From Fulvivirga sediminis (lineage in GTDB: Bacteria; Bacteroidota; Bacteroidia; Cytophagales; Cyclobacteriaceae): a stretch of 64,000 nucleotides of DNA. The stretch covers positions 372,001-436,000 of the forward strand of contig NZ_JAESIY010000003.1 in NCBI RefSeq assembly GCF_016757215.1, written 5' to 3'. Positions 8,305-16,449 of the stretch are shown one piece after another. A model generated the notes under the pieces. That model was given only the letters and a program-made list of their open reading frames with translations, searched no databases and was not told the origin of the DNA. Numbering within the stretch: the first letter of the stretch is position 1; each line of letters opens with the position of its first letter. The position numbers and the translations under genes are program-made.

Positions 8305-9093
8305 ATGTCAGACCCAATAAAGATACAATTAGTAAGAAATGCGACGTTGTTTGTGCACTATGGAGGCGCTCGCTTTTTAATAGATCCTATGTTCGCCGAT
8401 AAAGGTGCTTACCCTGGTTTCCCTGGTACTTACCGTGCTGAGCTAAGAAATCCATTGGTTGATTTACCTTTGCCTCCTCACACCTGGCTTAAGCCTGATC
8501 TGGTACTGCTCACTCATTTACATCCTGATCATTGGGATGCAGTAGCAGCTGAACGGCTGCCTAAAGAAACACCTGTTTATGTTCAGAATGAAGATGATGC
8601 CGAAAAAGTAAAAGCCGATGGGTTTTCTAAAGTGAATGTTTTAGAACAGGAAAATCAATGGGGAGAGATGCAAATATTTAAAACGGTTTGCCAACATGGT
8701 TCTGATGACTTGTTTGAAGTGCCTGAAATGGCAGCCAGAATGGGCAGCGTATCAGGATATGTTTTTAAAAAGGCCAATGAAAAAACGATTTACTTAATAG
8801 GCGATACTATTTGGATTGATGAGGTGGAAGAAGCTTTGATGAAGCATGAGCCAGATATAGTTATTATGAATACAGGTAATGCTCAGGTAAATGGTTTTGG
8901 AAATATTATTATGGGGCAGGAGGATGTTCTGAGGGTACACCAGCTATTACCTAAGGCTACTATCATTGCTATCCATATGGAAGCTATCAATCACTGTGCG
9001 TTGAGTAGAAAAGACCTCAAAGCCTTTGTTGATCAAAATCAACTGAACGATTATGTTATCATTCCCGAAGATGGTGAAGAAATGCGGTTTTAG
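8305..9093 (+). CDS. MBL-fold metallo-hydrolase (UlaG-like)
   Basis: A 262-residue cytoplasmic protein of the metallo-beta-lactamase fold. The signature T70-H71-L72-H73-P74-D75-H76 gives the two-metal HxHxDH site. Further metal ligands are likely in IGDTIWID (the Asp) and AIHMEAINHC (the first His). The overall pattern (ATLFVHYGGARFLIDPMF at the start) matches the branch related to L-ascorbate-6-phosphate lactonase UlaG. The substrate is unknown; nothing next to it suggests ascorbate use. It stands alone, ending 17 bp from the convergent HTH gene. Confidence 0.88.
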   Translation: MSDPIKIQLVRNATLFVHYGGARFLIDPMFADKGAYPGFPGTYRAELRNPLVDLPLPPHTWLKPDLVLLTHLHPDHWDAVAAERLPKETPVYVQNEDDAEKVKADGFSKVNVLEQENQWGEMQIFKTVCQHGSDDLFEVPEMAARMGSVSGYVFKKANEKTIYLIGDTIWIDEVEEALMKHEPDIVIMNTGNAQVNGFGNIIMGQEDVLRVHQLLPKATIIAIHMEAINHCALSRKDLKAFVDQNQLNDYVIIPEDGEEMRF

Positions 9094-9110
9094 CTTCTTT
9101 TAGAAAACAT

Positions 9111-10097
9111 TTATACTGTCAGGTTGCTCACTACCTCTACTTTTTCTCTGAGGCGGTTAAAAAATCGTATGCGTTCCCTTTGATTGGTGCTGCTAATGAG
9201 TGTAGCTGTGGATAAAAAATTCTCATACATTTGAAGCGTTCTTTTGCAGAAATTTTCATGGTGAGTAACCATGTTATCTATTATGTTGTGAGCTTTATAT
9301 ACAGAAAACTGGCTATTCAGATCTAAAATAATAGTATTATCACCTATGAGGATATCACTGTGGTAAAGGAAATAATTTTTCAAGGTTGAATCCGGCTGAT
9401 CACCAAGTTTAAATTTGACTCCACTGTCAGCCTGTTCTTCGCAGTGATCAATGAGCAATTGCAGTTTTTCTATCAGGATGTTAAAATCATTGTCGTTAGA
9501 AAAAAATCCGGAATCATTATAAAATTGGATTTGATTGAGCGTACTCGTAAGTACACCATCATTCCATAGTTCAGAAGTGTTAATATTATTATATGAGGTA
9601 AGGATGTCTTCCGCCATGCTTACGCTTTCTTCATCAATATTTTCGACACTAAACTTTGCGTTTCGAAGGTGGGGTAGCTGTGCTACTGATTTTTCCCAGA
9701 AAAAACCTTTAAAGGCAGATAGCTCCGGTATCAATAAATTGTAAAACAATGGCAGATCCTTTGATGAATAGAACAACCTGCAATTAGGTATATCAGAAAG
9801 AATATTCATTTCGGTTTTTAAATTCCGAAGATACTCGACATAGTTAAACTCGAGATTATTATGCCATACAGGTTGAAAATCTACCTTAGAAGGATTCTTA
9901 CAAATAAACGAATCTATGGAGATATTAAAATGGTTGCAAATTTTGGAAAGTTCATCAAGGTTTAAGTCGGTGTTTCCACGGAGCCTTCGGTAGACGCTAT
10001 CAGTGCTAATGGCAAGTAAATCACCCAGTTCAGCCACTAATAAAGAATCGTTTCTAGTTGATTTGAGGTAATCGAAAATATCTACCTGAATACTCAT
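9111..10097 (-). CDS. Helix-turn-helix transcriptional regulator, divergent to the protease locus
   Basis: A 328-residue protein. Residues about 15-62 look like an XRE-type DNA-binding domain (LGDLLAISTDSVYRRLRGNT, then LDELSKICNHFNISIDSF). The remaining 265 residues are mostly helical and match no domain I recognise; they may bind a ligand or partner. The gene is divergent from the subtilisin gene across a 240-bp AT-rich intergenic region, a usual arrangement for a regulator and its target. I infer that it controls the 10338-14019 genes. Confidence 0.75.
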   Translation of the reverse strand: MSIQVDIFDYLKSTRNDSLLVAELGDLLAISTDSVYRRLRGNTDLNLDELSKICNHFNISIDSFICKNPSKVDFQPVWHNNLEFNYVEYLRNLKTEMNILSDIPNCRLFYSSKDLPLFYNLLIPELSAFKGFFWEKSVAQLPHLRNAKFSVENIDEESVSMAEDILTSYNNINTSELWNDGVLTSTLNQIQFYNDSGFFSNDNDFNILIEKLQLLIDHCEEQADSGVKFKLGDQPDSTLKNYFLYHSDILIGDNTIILDLNSQFSVYKAHNIIDNMVTHHENFCKRTLQMYENFLSTATLISSTNQRERIRFFNRLREKVEVVSNLTV

Positions 10098-10337
10098 TAT
10101 TGATTTTTAATAATATGGGTTTAGTATTATTGATTATCACAAATTACTCAATTTAATACTAATATCCTTCTTATTATCTAATAAAATTAAGATTAAATAA
10201 ATTGTATTATGGAATTCAGTGGTTGTTATAGTATCATTATATTGAAGTTTTAATAATAAATATTGATTTAATAGTGATATTTGATTTTCTTAACACTCAA
10301 TCTATCAATACCTTCGGTTCATAATTAATCAACCATT
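10098..10337. promoter_or_regulatory. Divergent promoter region with inverted repeat
   Basis: This very AT-rich region separates the HTH gene from the subtilisin gene. TTAGTATTA (10121-10129) and TAATACTAA (10154-10162) form a 9-bp inverted repeat, close to the regulator's own start. A promoter-like TACCTTCG lies at 10309-10316, 22 bp before the protease ATG. Because of the base composition some symmetry is expected by chance. Confidence 0.35.
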
Positions 10338-11921
10338 ATGAACTTAACTATAAAAACTCATCCTCTTCTCTTGTTACTAGGCACTCTTATCTTATGGAGT
10401 TGTAACGATTCCATGATAGCAGAACCCGACCATAATATGGTCGTAGATCCTGTGTCCAAAATGAGCTTTCCTAATATTCTTGTTGAAGAAAATTCAAAGG
10501 AAGCTTTAAGCATAAGGGAGATCAATCGCATAATTCCTGCATTGGCCACTGAGGAGTCTCCCTGGAGAAATGTTAGCGACCATACTTTGTGGAGTGCAGT
10601 CTTAGCAGGTGATGGCGCGGTAACGATAGGAATAGAGGCTGTAGAATCATTAGCTGCAGAGGCTGCAGTAGCAGGTATGGACGAACTGACCTATGCTAAG
10701 GAGTATACAAAGGCCTACCTGAATTATATCAATGATGACAAATCATCCATTTCATTCGAATCCTATGATGGTTTTCCTATGATTTGGGCTACTATCACTG
10801 ATTATGGAATGTTGGCTAAGCTCAGGCAGTTGCCCACTGTTAGGTACATAGAGCCAGATGGCTTTGATTTGGAAGCGAATGAAATGATAAATGGAAGGCA
10901 GGCCAGTAGTGGTAGTGGCTGTGCTGACGATGAAAATTATGCCAACCAGGCTGACCGCTATACCATACCTGCTGGTACTAATTACAAGGTTTCCTGGCAC
11001 CTGTATACGCATAACATTCCTGCCGCCTGGAGTTATGCAGAAGGTGAGGATATTATGATAGGTGTAGTGGATACAGGGATAGGCGAAAATCAGAATCAGC
11101 TTAGAGCAAACTTTGGTAGTGGCAGAACGGTGAAGCTTTCGAGAACTACAGAGGCTTTGTTTAAGAAAAATAGACATCCTTACGATGATTGTGGTCATGG
11201 AACTTCTATGTCAGGCCAAATGACAGCACCGAGAAATAGCATAGGAGCCATGGTAGGCATAGCTCCCCGGGCAGATTTGCATAGTGTGAAAATAGCTAAT
11301 GGGGTGATTATCGAAACCACTAAAGAGCGCAAGGCTTTTGTAAAGGCCGTGAAAAAGCTGGCCGATGATCCTGATGTGAGAGTAATAAATATCTCTGTAG
11401 GCAGGCTCAATGGTAGAGATGATATGAAAGATGCCCTAGACTATGCTGATAGTAAAGGTAAGCTAATAGTATGTGCCGCTGGCAGTGTACTTGGCCTTAA
11501 AATATTCCCAGCCAGTTATAGTAAAACCATAGCTGCTACAGGAGTGGTTTATGATCCGCAATCTGATCCTAATGGAATAAACCTGGAAGTGATTAATTCT
11601 GATGGTGTACACAATGCCAAAGGAGATCATGTGGATTTTGCCGTATATCTAAAAAGAAAATCAGATGGAGACTATGCCTTAGGTCTAAACAGAACCAACG
11701 CTAACTCCAAAAAAGCGCTGGGCTCATCGGCCGCTTCCGCAACGGTGTCTGGAATAGCCGCACTTATTTGGTCTGCCAACCCTGATCTTACTAAGGCTCA
11801 GGTAGTGAATATTATGAGAAATTCGGGCAGCTATAAAAGGTTCTCCAGTGGACCAAGCAATAACTATGGCTATGGAATCATTGATGCAGAGCAGGCAGTA
11901 ATAGCCGCTGCCAACTACTAA
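10338..11921 (+). CDS. S8 family (subtilisin-like) serine peptidase, lipoprotein
   Basis: The 527-residue protein has a lipoprotein signal (LILWSC, lipidated Cys22), so it should sit in the outer or inner membrane facing the periplasm or cell surface. Residues about 50-175 may be an inhibitor-type propeptide (ending LPTVRYIEPDGF). The peptidase domain spans about 215-525 with Asp245 (VVDTGIG), His287 (CGHGTSMSG) and Ser464 (GSSAASATVSG). The oxyanion-hole Asn, normally in AAGN, is replaced by Ser383 (AAGS). The serine motif is GSS rather than GTS. It heads an apparent operon with two lipoprotein genes (40 and 30 bp gaps). Activity is therefore plausible but not certain. Confidence 0.88.
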   Translation: MNLTIKTHPLLLLLGTLILWSCNDSMIAEPDHNMVVDPVSKMSFPNILVEENSKEALSIREINRIIPALATEESPWRNVSDHTLWSAVLAGDGAVTIGIEAVESLAAEAAVAGMDELTYAKEYTKAYLNYINDDKSSISFESYDGFPMIWATITDYGMLAKLRQLPTVRYIEPDGFDLEANEMINGRQASSGSGCADDENYANQADRYTIPAGTNYKVSWHLYTHNIPAAWSYAEGEDIMIGVVDTGIGENQNQLRANFGSGRTVKLSRTTEALFKKNRHPYDDCGHGTSMSGQMTAPRNSIGAMVGIAPRADLHSVKIANGVIIETTKERKAFVKAVKKLADDPDVRVINISVGRLNGRDDMKDALDYADSKGKLIVCAAGSVLGLKIFPASYSKTIAATGVVYDPQSDPNGINLEVINSDGVHNAKGDHVDFAVYLKRKSDGDYALGLNRTNANSKKALGSSAASATVSGIAALIWSANPDLTKAQVVNIMRNSGSYKRFSSGPSNNYGYGIIDAEQAVIAAANY

Positions 11922-11961
11922 TTCTGAATATTAATCAACACTATAATTTAAACTTTATTTC

Positions 11962-12939
11962 ATGAAAAGAACAACACTTTTTTTCAGCGCTATGCTATTG
12001 CTTTTAGCTAGCTGTTTCACTTCCTGCGAAGATTCTCAGGATGCTGCGAAACCATCGGATGAGCCACTAAGCTTTCAAAATGGCCTATTAGTTTTTAAAA
12101 CACATGCTGATTTCGAATCTACATTGAATTATCTTAAAAATAATCAGGATAATCTGAATGAATGGGAATCTCAGTTTAAGGATTTTAAATCTTTAAGATC
12201 CTCATATGCTCACTTTGAAGACCTGCTGAGCCGTGCTGGTGATGATTCAGAGTTAGAGGACCTATTAGCTGCAAACAAGCATTTGTATTCATTAAGAAAG
12301 ATAAATGATGAAACTGAATTATTGCCACTGGTAGATGATCACCTAATAGCTACACTCTTTAATGCAGAGGGTTTAGTAGTAGTAGAAGGTAAGCTTATGA
12401 AACTTACTGATGATCAGTTGTTTGAAAAGGAACTGGCAGATAAATCCGATTTAAAATCTTCATTACTTGAATTTAAAAATGCTATTGAATTAGGCAAGGC
12501 AGAGAAATCTCCGGTGGTGAAGACAATAGTTCAATACGATATGAAAACAGGAAGGCGAATAGAAACCTGTGAAAATAAGTATTCTAAAAAGAACAGGAAG
12601 AGGCTCAAAGGTGAAATCTTTAAAAATCAGCTGGGAAATTTATTTTCATCTGTAGGAGCAAGAACCAAACATCAAAAGAAGAGATTAGGGCTCTGGACTG
12701 CCGCCAAAACCAAGCAAGTTAGATTAAAGATAGAGGGTGAATACTCTCAGGAGGCTCTTGGCGACATTGTATATTTACCTATTTCTTATGACAAAACAGA
12801 AAGTAATGAAAACAAGATTTCTAAGACCTTCGAATTCTGTGTAAATGTCACCTGTACATTCGGTATCACTTATATGCAAAACCTACACTGGTGCAGATGT
12901 GATGATAACGAAACAAGGACCTGCGAAACAGAAATATAA
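11962..12939 (+). CDS. Lipoprotein of unknown function, cysteine-rich C-terminus
   Basis: A 325-residue protein with a lipoprotein signal (likely lipidated Cys18 or Cys22 in ASCFTSCED). I do not recognise a family. The N-terminal half is acidic and helical (LVFKTHADFESTLNYLKNN), followed by a short beta segment (AEGLVVVEGKLMKLTDDQLF) that resembles one in the next gene. The middle is strongly basic (SKKNRKRLKGE, then RTKHQKKRLGLW). The last 45 residues contain five cysteines, including CRCDD and RTCETEI. It lies between the subtilisin gene and a second lipoprotein gene, so the three are probably made together; it might be a substrate, inhibitor or partner of the protease. Confidence 0.75.
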   Translation: MKRTTLFFSAMLLLLASCFTSCEDSQDAAKPSDEPLSFQNGLLVFKTHADFESTLNYLKNNQDNLNEWESQFKDFKSLRSSYAHFEDLLSRAGDDSELEDLLAANKHLYSLRKINDETELLPLVDDHLIATLFNAEGLVVVEGKLMKLTDDQLFEKELADKSDLKSSLLEFKNAIELGKAEKSPVVKTIVQYDMKTGRRIETCENKYSKKNRKRLKGEIFKNQLGNLFSSVGARTKHQKKRLGLWTAAKTKQVRLKIEGEYSQEALGDIVYLPISYDKTESNENKISKTFEFCVNVTCTFGITYMQNLHWCRCDDNETRTCETEI

Positions 12940-12969
12940 TTTAATCAAAGAGTCAACCTTAATTTTAAA

Positions 12970-14019
12970 ATGATGAAAAATCAACCATTAAAACTAATGG
13001 CCAACTGGGCCTGTCTTGCCGCTATTTTGCTGGCCATGTTTATGATGTCCTGTGAAGATGATCAAAATGAAAAAGGTTTATCTAAAGATTTACAGGAAGT
13101 AAGCTATGAGATGTCTGACGAATATTCTGTAACCGTAAGGTTAGATCCTGACCTTGTACACAGCTCGTATTCATTTAAGACGTTAGACGAGCATGATGAT
13201 TATCTCAATAACCTTGAAGAAACCACTAACGGAGTAATTACTTTAAATAAAAAGATGTATGAAACCTTATCTCACTATTTTGATCCTTATCAAATTGCAG
13301 TAATTGATAATAATTATGAAATAGAAGTTGAAGGAGAAATCTATAAGGTAGATCATGAGGCTATCTATAAGAAAGTAGACAATTCTTGGGAGTTATATTT
13401 GTTCTATGGAGAATCAGGTACAGTAGATTTGGAAGAGACTGCTAAAATTCATGAAAACTATAATAATCTTGATGTTTTGGATGAATTTAGTTTTAAAAGC
13501 CCTGTATCTAAAAGAATATATGAAAGAGAAGTGCTAAATGTAAATAGTGGAAAATTGGCAGCAAGGGATGAAATTGAATATCCTTTAAGAAATCCAAATG
13601 GTAGTATTAAAAGAGTCCAATATAGAAAGGTACAGAATGGACCTATTTACTCAGCAGAAATTAGATGGAGGTGTTGGAATGAGTCTTACAATAAATGGGG
13701 TAAGAAGGCAAAAGGAGGTACTATTACAGAGATCAAAAGGATGGAAGAAGGAACAGAAGTAGGGTGGAGATCTTTGAGTAATGGAGCTAAAATTGGAACT
13801 TATCTTATTAGTGGAATGGCTGAAGGAGTAGGAGGAAAGGTGACGGTCAAAGTTGACGGAGGGAAAAGTTCTGGATCAGCATCGGGTCAGTGGAGTGTAA
13901 GTAAGGACAAAGTTAAAAGATCTAAGAATAGGTCGGCTAGAAGTATACATAATGGTGAGATTAGAGACAGTAGTACCGGAGAACTAGAAGTGGGAATGAG
14001 TGATATTAGTTTAAATTAA
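12970..14019 (+). CDS. Lipoprotein of unknown function, related in layout to its upstream neighbour
   Basis: A 349-residue protein with a lipoprotein signal (FMMSCED). An ATG at 12973 is an alternative start. The layout mirrors the previous gene: a helical segment (YSFKTLDEHDDYLNNLEE), then a short beta module (NYEIEVEGEIYKVDHEAIYKK), then a basic C-terminal half. That half contains Trp/Cys-rich IRWRCWNESYNKWGKK and a Gly/Ser-rich basic tail. No family is recognised. The shared beta module suggests that the two genes are distant paralogues. It is the last gene before a terminator at 14102. Confidence 0.73.
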   Translation: MMKNQPLKLMANWACLAAILLAMFMMSCEDDQNEKGLSKDLQEVSYEMSDEYSVTVRLDPDLVHSSYSFKTLDEHDDYLNNLEETTNGVITLNKKMYETLSHYFDPYQIAVIDNNYEIEVEGEIYKVDHEAIYKKVDNSWELYLFYGESGTVDLEETAKIHENYNNLDVLDEFSFKSPVSKRIYEREVLNVNSGKLAARDEIEYPLRNPNGSIKRVQYRKVQNGPIYSAEIRWRCWNESYNKWGKKAKGGTITEIKRMEEGTEVGWRSLSNGAKIGTYLISGMAEGVGGKVTVKVDGGKSSGSASGQWSVSKDKVKRSKNRSARSIHNGEIRDSSTGELEVGMSDISLN

Positions 14020-14348
14020 CTAAAGCTATAAGCCTATAGCAAGAGAAGTCTTCAAAGCTTTTATAAGACTCCATTTTTATATTATAAATAGAGGAAGTTT
14101 AGAGCCGTATCAACCTTATTGGTACGGCTCTTTTCTATTTAGAGCTGCTATAGAGTGTGGGTTTAATAATTCTTTTTGACTCATTAAATGATATAATATT
14201 ATTCTCAGTATTCCCACACCCACCTGACGGTTTTCAACTAGAATCATGATAGAAGTCATAGGTTGAGGCAGGGCGTACATTTAGCTTTGAGGAATAGAAA
14301 GGAGGAGAATTACCTCTTATTTATAAATGTGCAAACCTGTCATTACTT
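14020..14348. other. Intergenic region before the CoA-transferase gene
   Basis: This 329-bp stretch carries the terminator at 14102-14134. Beyond it I see only AT-rich sequence with no open frame; it should include the promoter of the 14349 gene. Confidence 0.5.
14102..14134 (+). terminator. Rho-independent terminator of the protease/lipoprotein operon
   Basis: GAGCCGTA (14102-14109) pairs with TACGGCTC (14123-14130). The stem extends inward by four pairs to a 5-nt loop, and TTTT follows. It lies 83 bp after the last lipoprotein gene. Confidence 0.85.
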
Positions 14349-15635
14349 ATGAAAAATGAACTAAAAATCGTTAGGCCAGAAGAAGCCGTAAAAGATATAA
14401 AATCAGGCAACAGAATTTTGATACAAGGAGCAGCTATGACTCCTACCGTACTAGTAGATGCGCTTTGCCAAAGGTATCAGGAATTTGAAGATGTAGAGGT
14501 AATACATATGCATACTGAAGGAGAAGCCTCTTATGCATTGGAGCCGTATAGATCTTCTTTTAAAATTAATAGTTGTTTTGTAGGTAAAAACGTAAGAGAA
14601 GCGACCAACAGTGGCTTTGGAGACTATATTCCTATCTTTTTAAGCGAAGTACACTTGCTCTTCAGAAGAAATATTTTACCTCTAGATGTTGCCATTATCC
14701 AGGTGTCGCCACCAGATAAGCATGGTTACTGTTCTTTGGGTACTTCGGTAGATGTGGTAATTCCTGGTTTGGAAAGTGCCAAAATGGTAATTGCTCAGAT
14801 TAACCCACGTGTGCCCAGAACCCATGGAGATGGTATTATCCATGTGAGCAAAATTGATTATGCTATTGAGGTAGATATTCCTTTACATAGTTCCAGTGCC
14901 AAAGCTCCTACAGAAATAGAAGAGAAAATAGGAAAGTATGTAGCTAGCCTGGTGGAAGATGGAGCCACCCTGCAAATGGGTATAGGAGGTATTCCTAATG
15001 TGGTATTAGCTAACCTTCATGGCCATAAAAAGCTGGGTATTCATACCGAAATGTTTTCTGATGGGGTGCTTCCGCTGGTAGAGGCAGGGGTAATCACAGG
15101 GGAAAACAAAATGGTGAAACCAGGTAAGATTGTGAGTTGCTTTGCAGTAGGCACACAAAAACTGTATGACTTTATGGATGATAATCCATTGGTAGACATG
15201 AAAGAGGCGGCTTATACCAATGATACTTCTATCATAAGAAGAAACCCTAAGGTAACGGCCATCAATAGCGCCATAGAGATAGACTTATGCGGCCAGGTTT
15301 GTGCGGATACTATTGGCAAAAGGCAATATTCTGGTGTAGGAGGGCAAATGGACTTTATTAGAGGAGCTTCCTTGTCTCCTGATGGTAAAGCTATTTTTGC
15401 TATGCCATCTGTTACTAATAAAGGTATATCTAAAATTGTTCCTTACCTCAAGGAAGGAGCAGGAGTTACCACTACAAGAGCACATGTTCATTATATAGTT
15501 ACAGAATATGGAGTGGTTAATTTGTTTGGAAGAAATCTAAAACAAAGAGCTCACGACCTTATTTCTATATCTCACCCTGATCATAGAGAAGAGTTGGAAA
15601 GAATGGCTTTTGAGAGATTTAAGGTACTCGTTTAA
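14349..15635 (+). CDS. Acetyl-CoA hydrolase/transferase family protein (4-hydroxybutyrate CoA-transferase-like)
   Basis: A 428-residue cytoplasmic enzyme of the Cat1/4-hydroxybutyrate CoA-transferase family; usual length is about 430. The N-terminal domain ends near residue 190 (IEVDIPLHS). The C-terminal domain contains IHTEMFSDG, where Glu234 is the probable glutamyl-CoA nucleophile. The family motif GVGGQMDFIRGA follows near residue 325, and the end VVNLFGRNLKQRAHDLI is typical. It moves CoA between short-chain acids such as acetate and a partner acyl-CoA; the exact pair cannot be read from sequence. It is a single-gene unit with its own terminator. Confidence 0.9.
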   Translation: MKNELKIVRPEEAVKDIKSGNRILIQGAAMTPTVLVDALCQRYQEFEDVEVIHMHTEGEASYALEPYRSSFKINSCFVGKNVREATNSGFGDYIPIFLSEVHLLFRRNILPLDVAIIQVSPPDKHGYCSLGTSVDVVIPGLESAKMVIAQINPRVPRTHGDGIIHVSKIDYAIEVDIPLHSSSAKAPTEIEEKIGKYVASLVEDGATLQMGIGGIPNVVLANLHGHKKLGIHTEMFSDGVLPLVEAGVITGENKMVKPGKIVSCFAVGTQKLYDFMDDNPLVDMKEAAYTNDTSIIRRNPKVTAINSAIEIDLCGQVCADTIGKRQYSGVGGQMDFIRGASLSPDGKAIFAMPSVTNKGISKIVPYLKEGAGVTTTRAHVHYIVTEYGVVNLFGRNLKQRAHDLISISHPDHREELERMAFERFKVLV

Positions 15636-15665
15636 TGGATTAATTTGGTATTTAGGTTTTATTGG

Positions 15666-15700
15666 AGCTCTCTGGTACTCGTTATCAGAGAGCTTTTTTT
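15666..15700 (+). terminator. Rho-independent terminator after the CoA-transferase gene
   Basis: AGCTCTCTG (15666-15674) pairs perfectly with CAGAGAGCT (15686-15694), with an 11-nt loop and a T-run to 15700. Confidence 0.9.
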
Positions 15701-15825
15701 ATAACTGATTTTTGTCAATAAAAAGAATGGTTTCGCTTATGCTAAATCATTTTATCACCTGACTCTGGTCATGTTTTACCTGCACATCTCCCTGTATCAT
15801 TGTACCAACAAAAACAAAGAACGTT

Positions 15826-16380
15826 ATGAAAAGATCAATCTATCTAACACTAATATTCAGTATGGCTGTACTAACAGGTATGGCTCAGTCTTATTCTTTA
15901 AATAACAAAGCGTCTAAAGTGGAAGTGCTAGGAACATCTACCTTGCATGATTGGGAGATGACAGCCGAGCAGGTGAGTGGGAAGGCTAATTTGGAAGTGA
16001 GTGGAAGTGACGTTAATATCAAAGCCCTTTCAATAGAGTTAAAAGCTGAAACCCTAAAAAGTGGTAAATCATCTATGGATAAGAATGCTTATGAAGCTTT
16101 AAAAACTGATGATCATCCTACTATAAAATATGCTTTCAAATCAGTGAGCAGCACTAGTGGTAACAAGCTAACCACTACCGGTACGCTTACCTTGGCTGGG
16201 GTTTCTAAAACTATCACTATGCCTGTAACAGCTACGGTATCAGGTAATACAGTAACCTTTAAAGGTAAATACACTTTTAAAATGAGTTCTTTTAAAATAG
16301 ATCCTCCCACAGCCTTAATGGGAACTGTAAAAACAGGTGATGAGATAACAGTTGAATTCAATGCTCAATACACCAAATAA
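15826..16380 (+). CDS. YceI family periplasmic protein
   Basis: A 184-residue protein with a signal peptide ending GMAQS. The mature part is the YceI lipocalin-like barrel: LGTSTLHDWEM near the start, then the DDHPTIKYAF and GTLTLAGVSKTI strands typical of the family. YceI proteins bind isoprenoid-like lipids in the periplasm. It lies 69 bp upstream of a porin-like gene on the same strand, and the two may be co-transcribed. Confidence 0.92.
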   Translation: MKRSIYLTLIFSMAVLTGMAQSYSLNNKASKVEVLGTSTLHDWEMTAEQVSGKANLEVSGSDVNIKALSIELKAETLKSGKSSMDKNAYEALKTDDHPTIKYAFKSVSSTSGNKLTTTGTLTLAGVSKTITMPVTATVSGNTVTFKGKYTFKMSSFKIDPPTALMGTVKTGDEITVEFNAQYTK

Positions 16381-16449
16381 GCACTCAATTAATTAGCAAC
16401 TATTTAGATTTCAATTAATAAGATCAACAATTTTTTAACTTATACTACA

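Noticed and set aside
10752-11198. 148-residue open frame on the minus strand inside the subtilisin gene
   Set aside because: It lies opposite a well-supported S8 peptidase, shows no domain or signal, and looks like a shadow of the codon pattern on the other strand.
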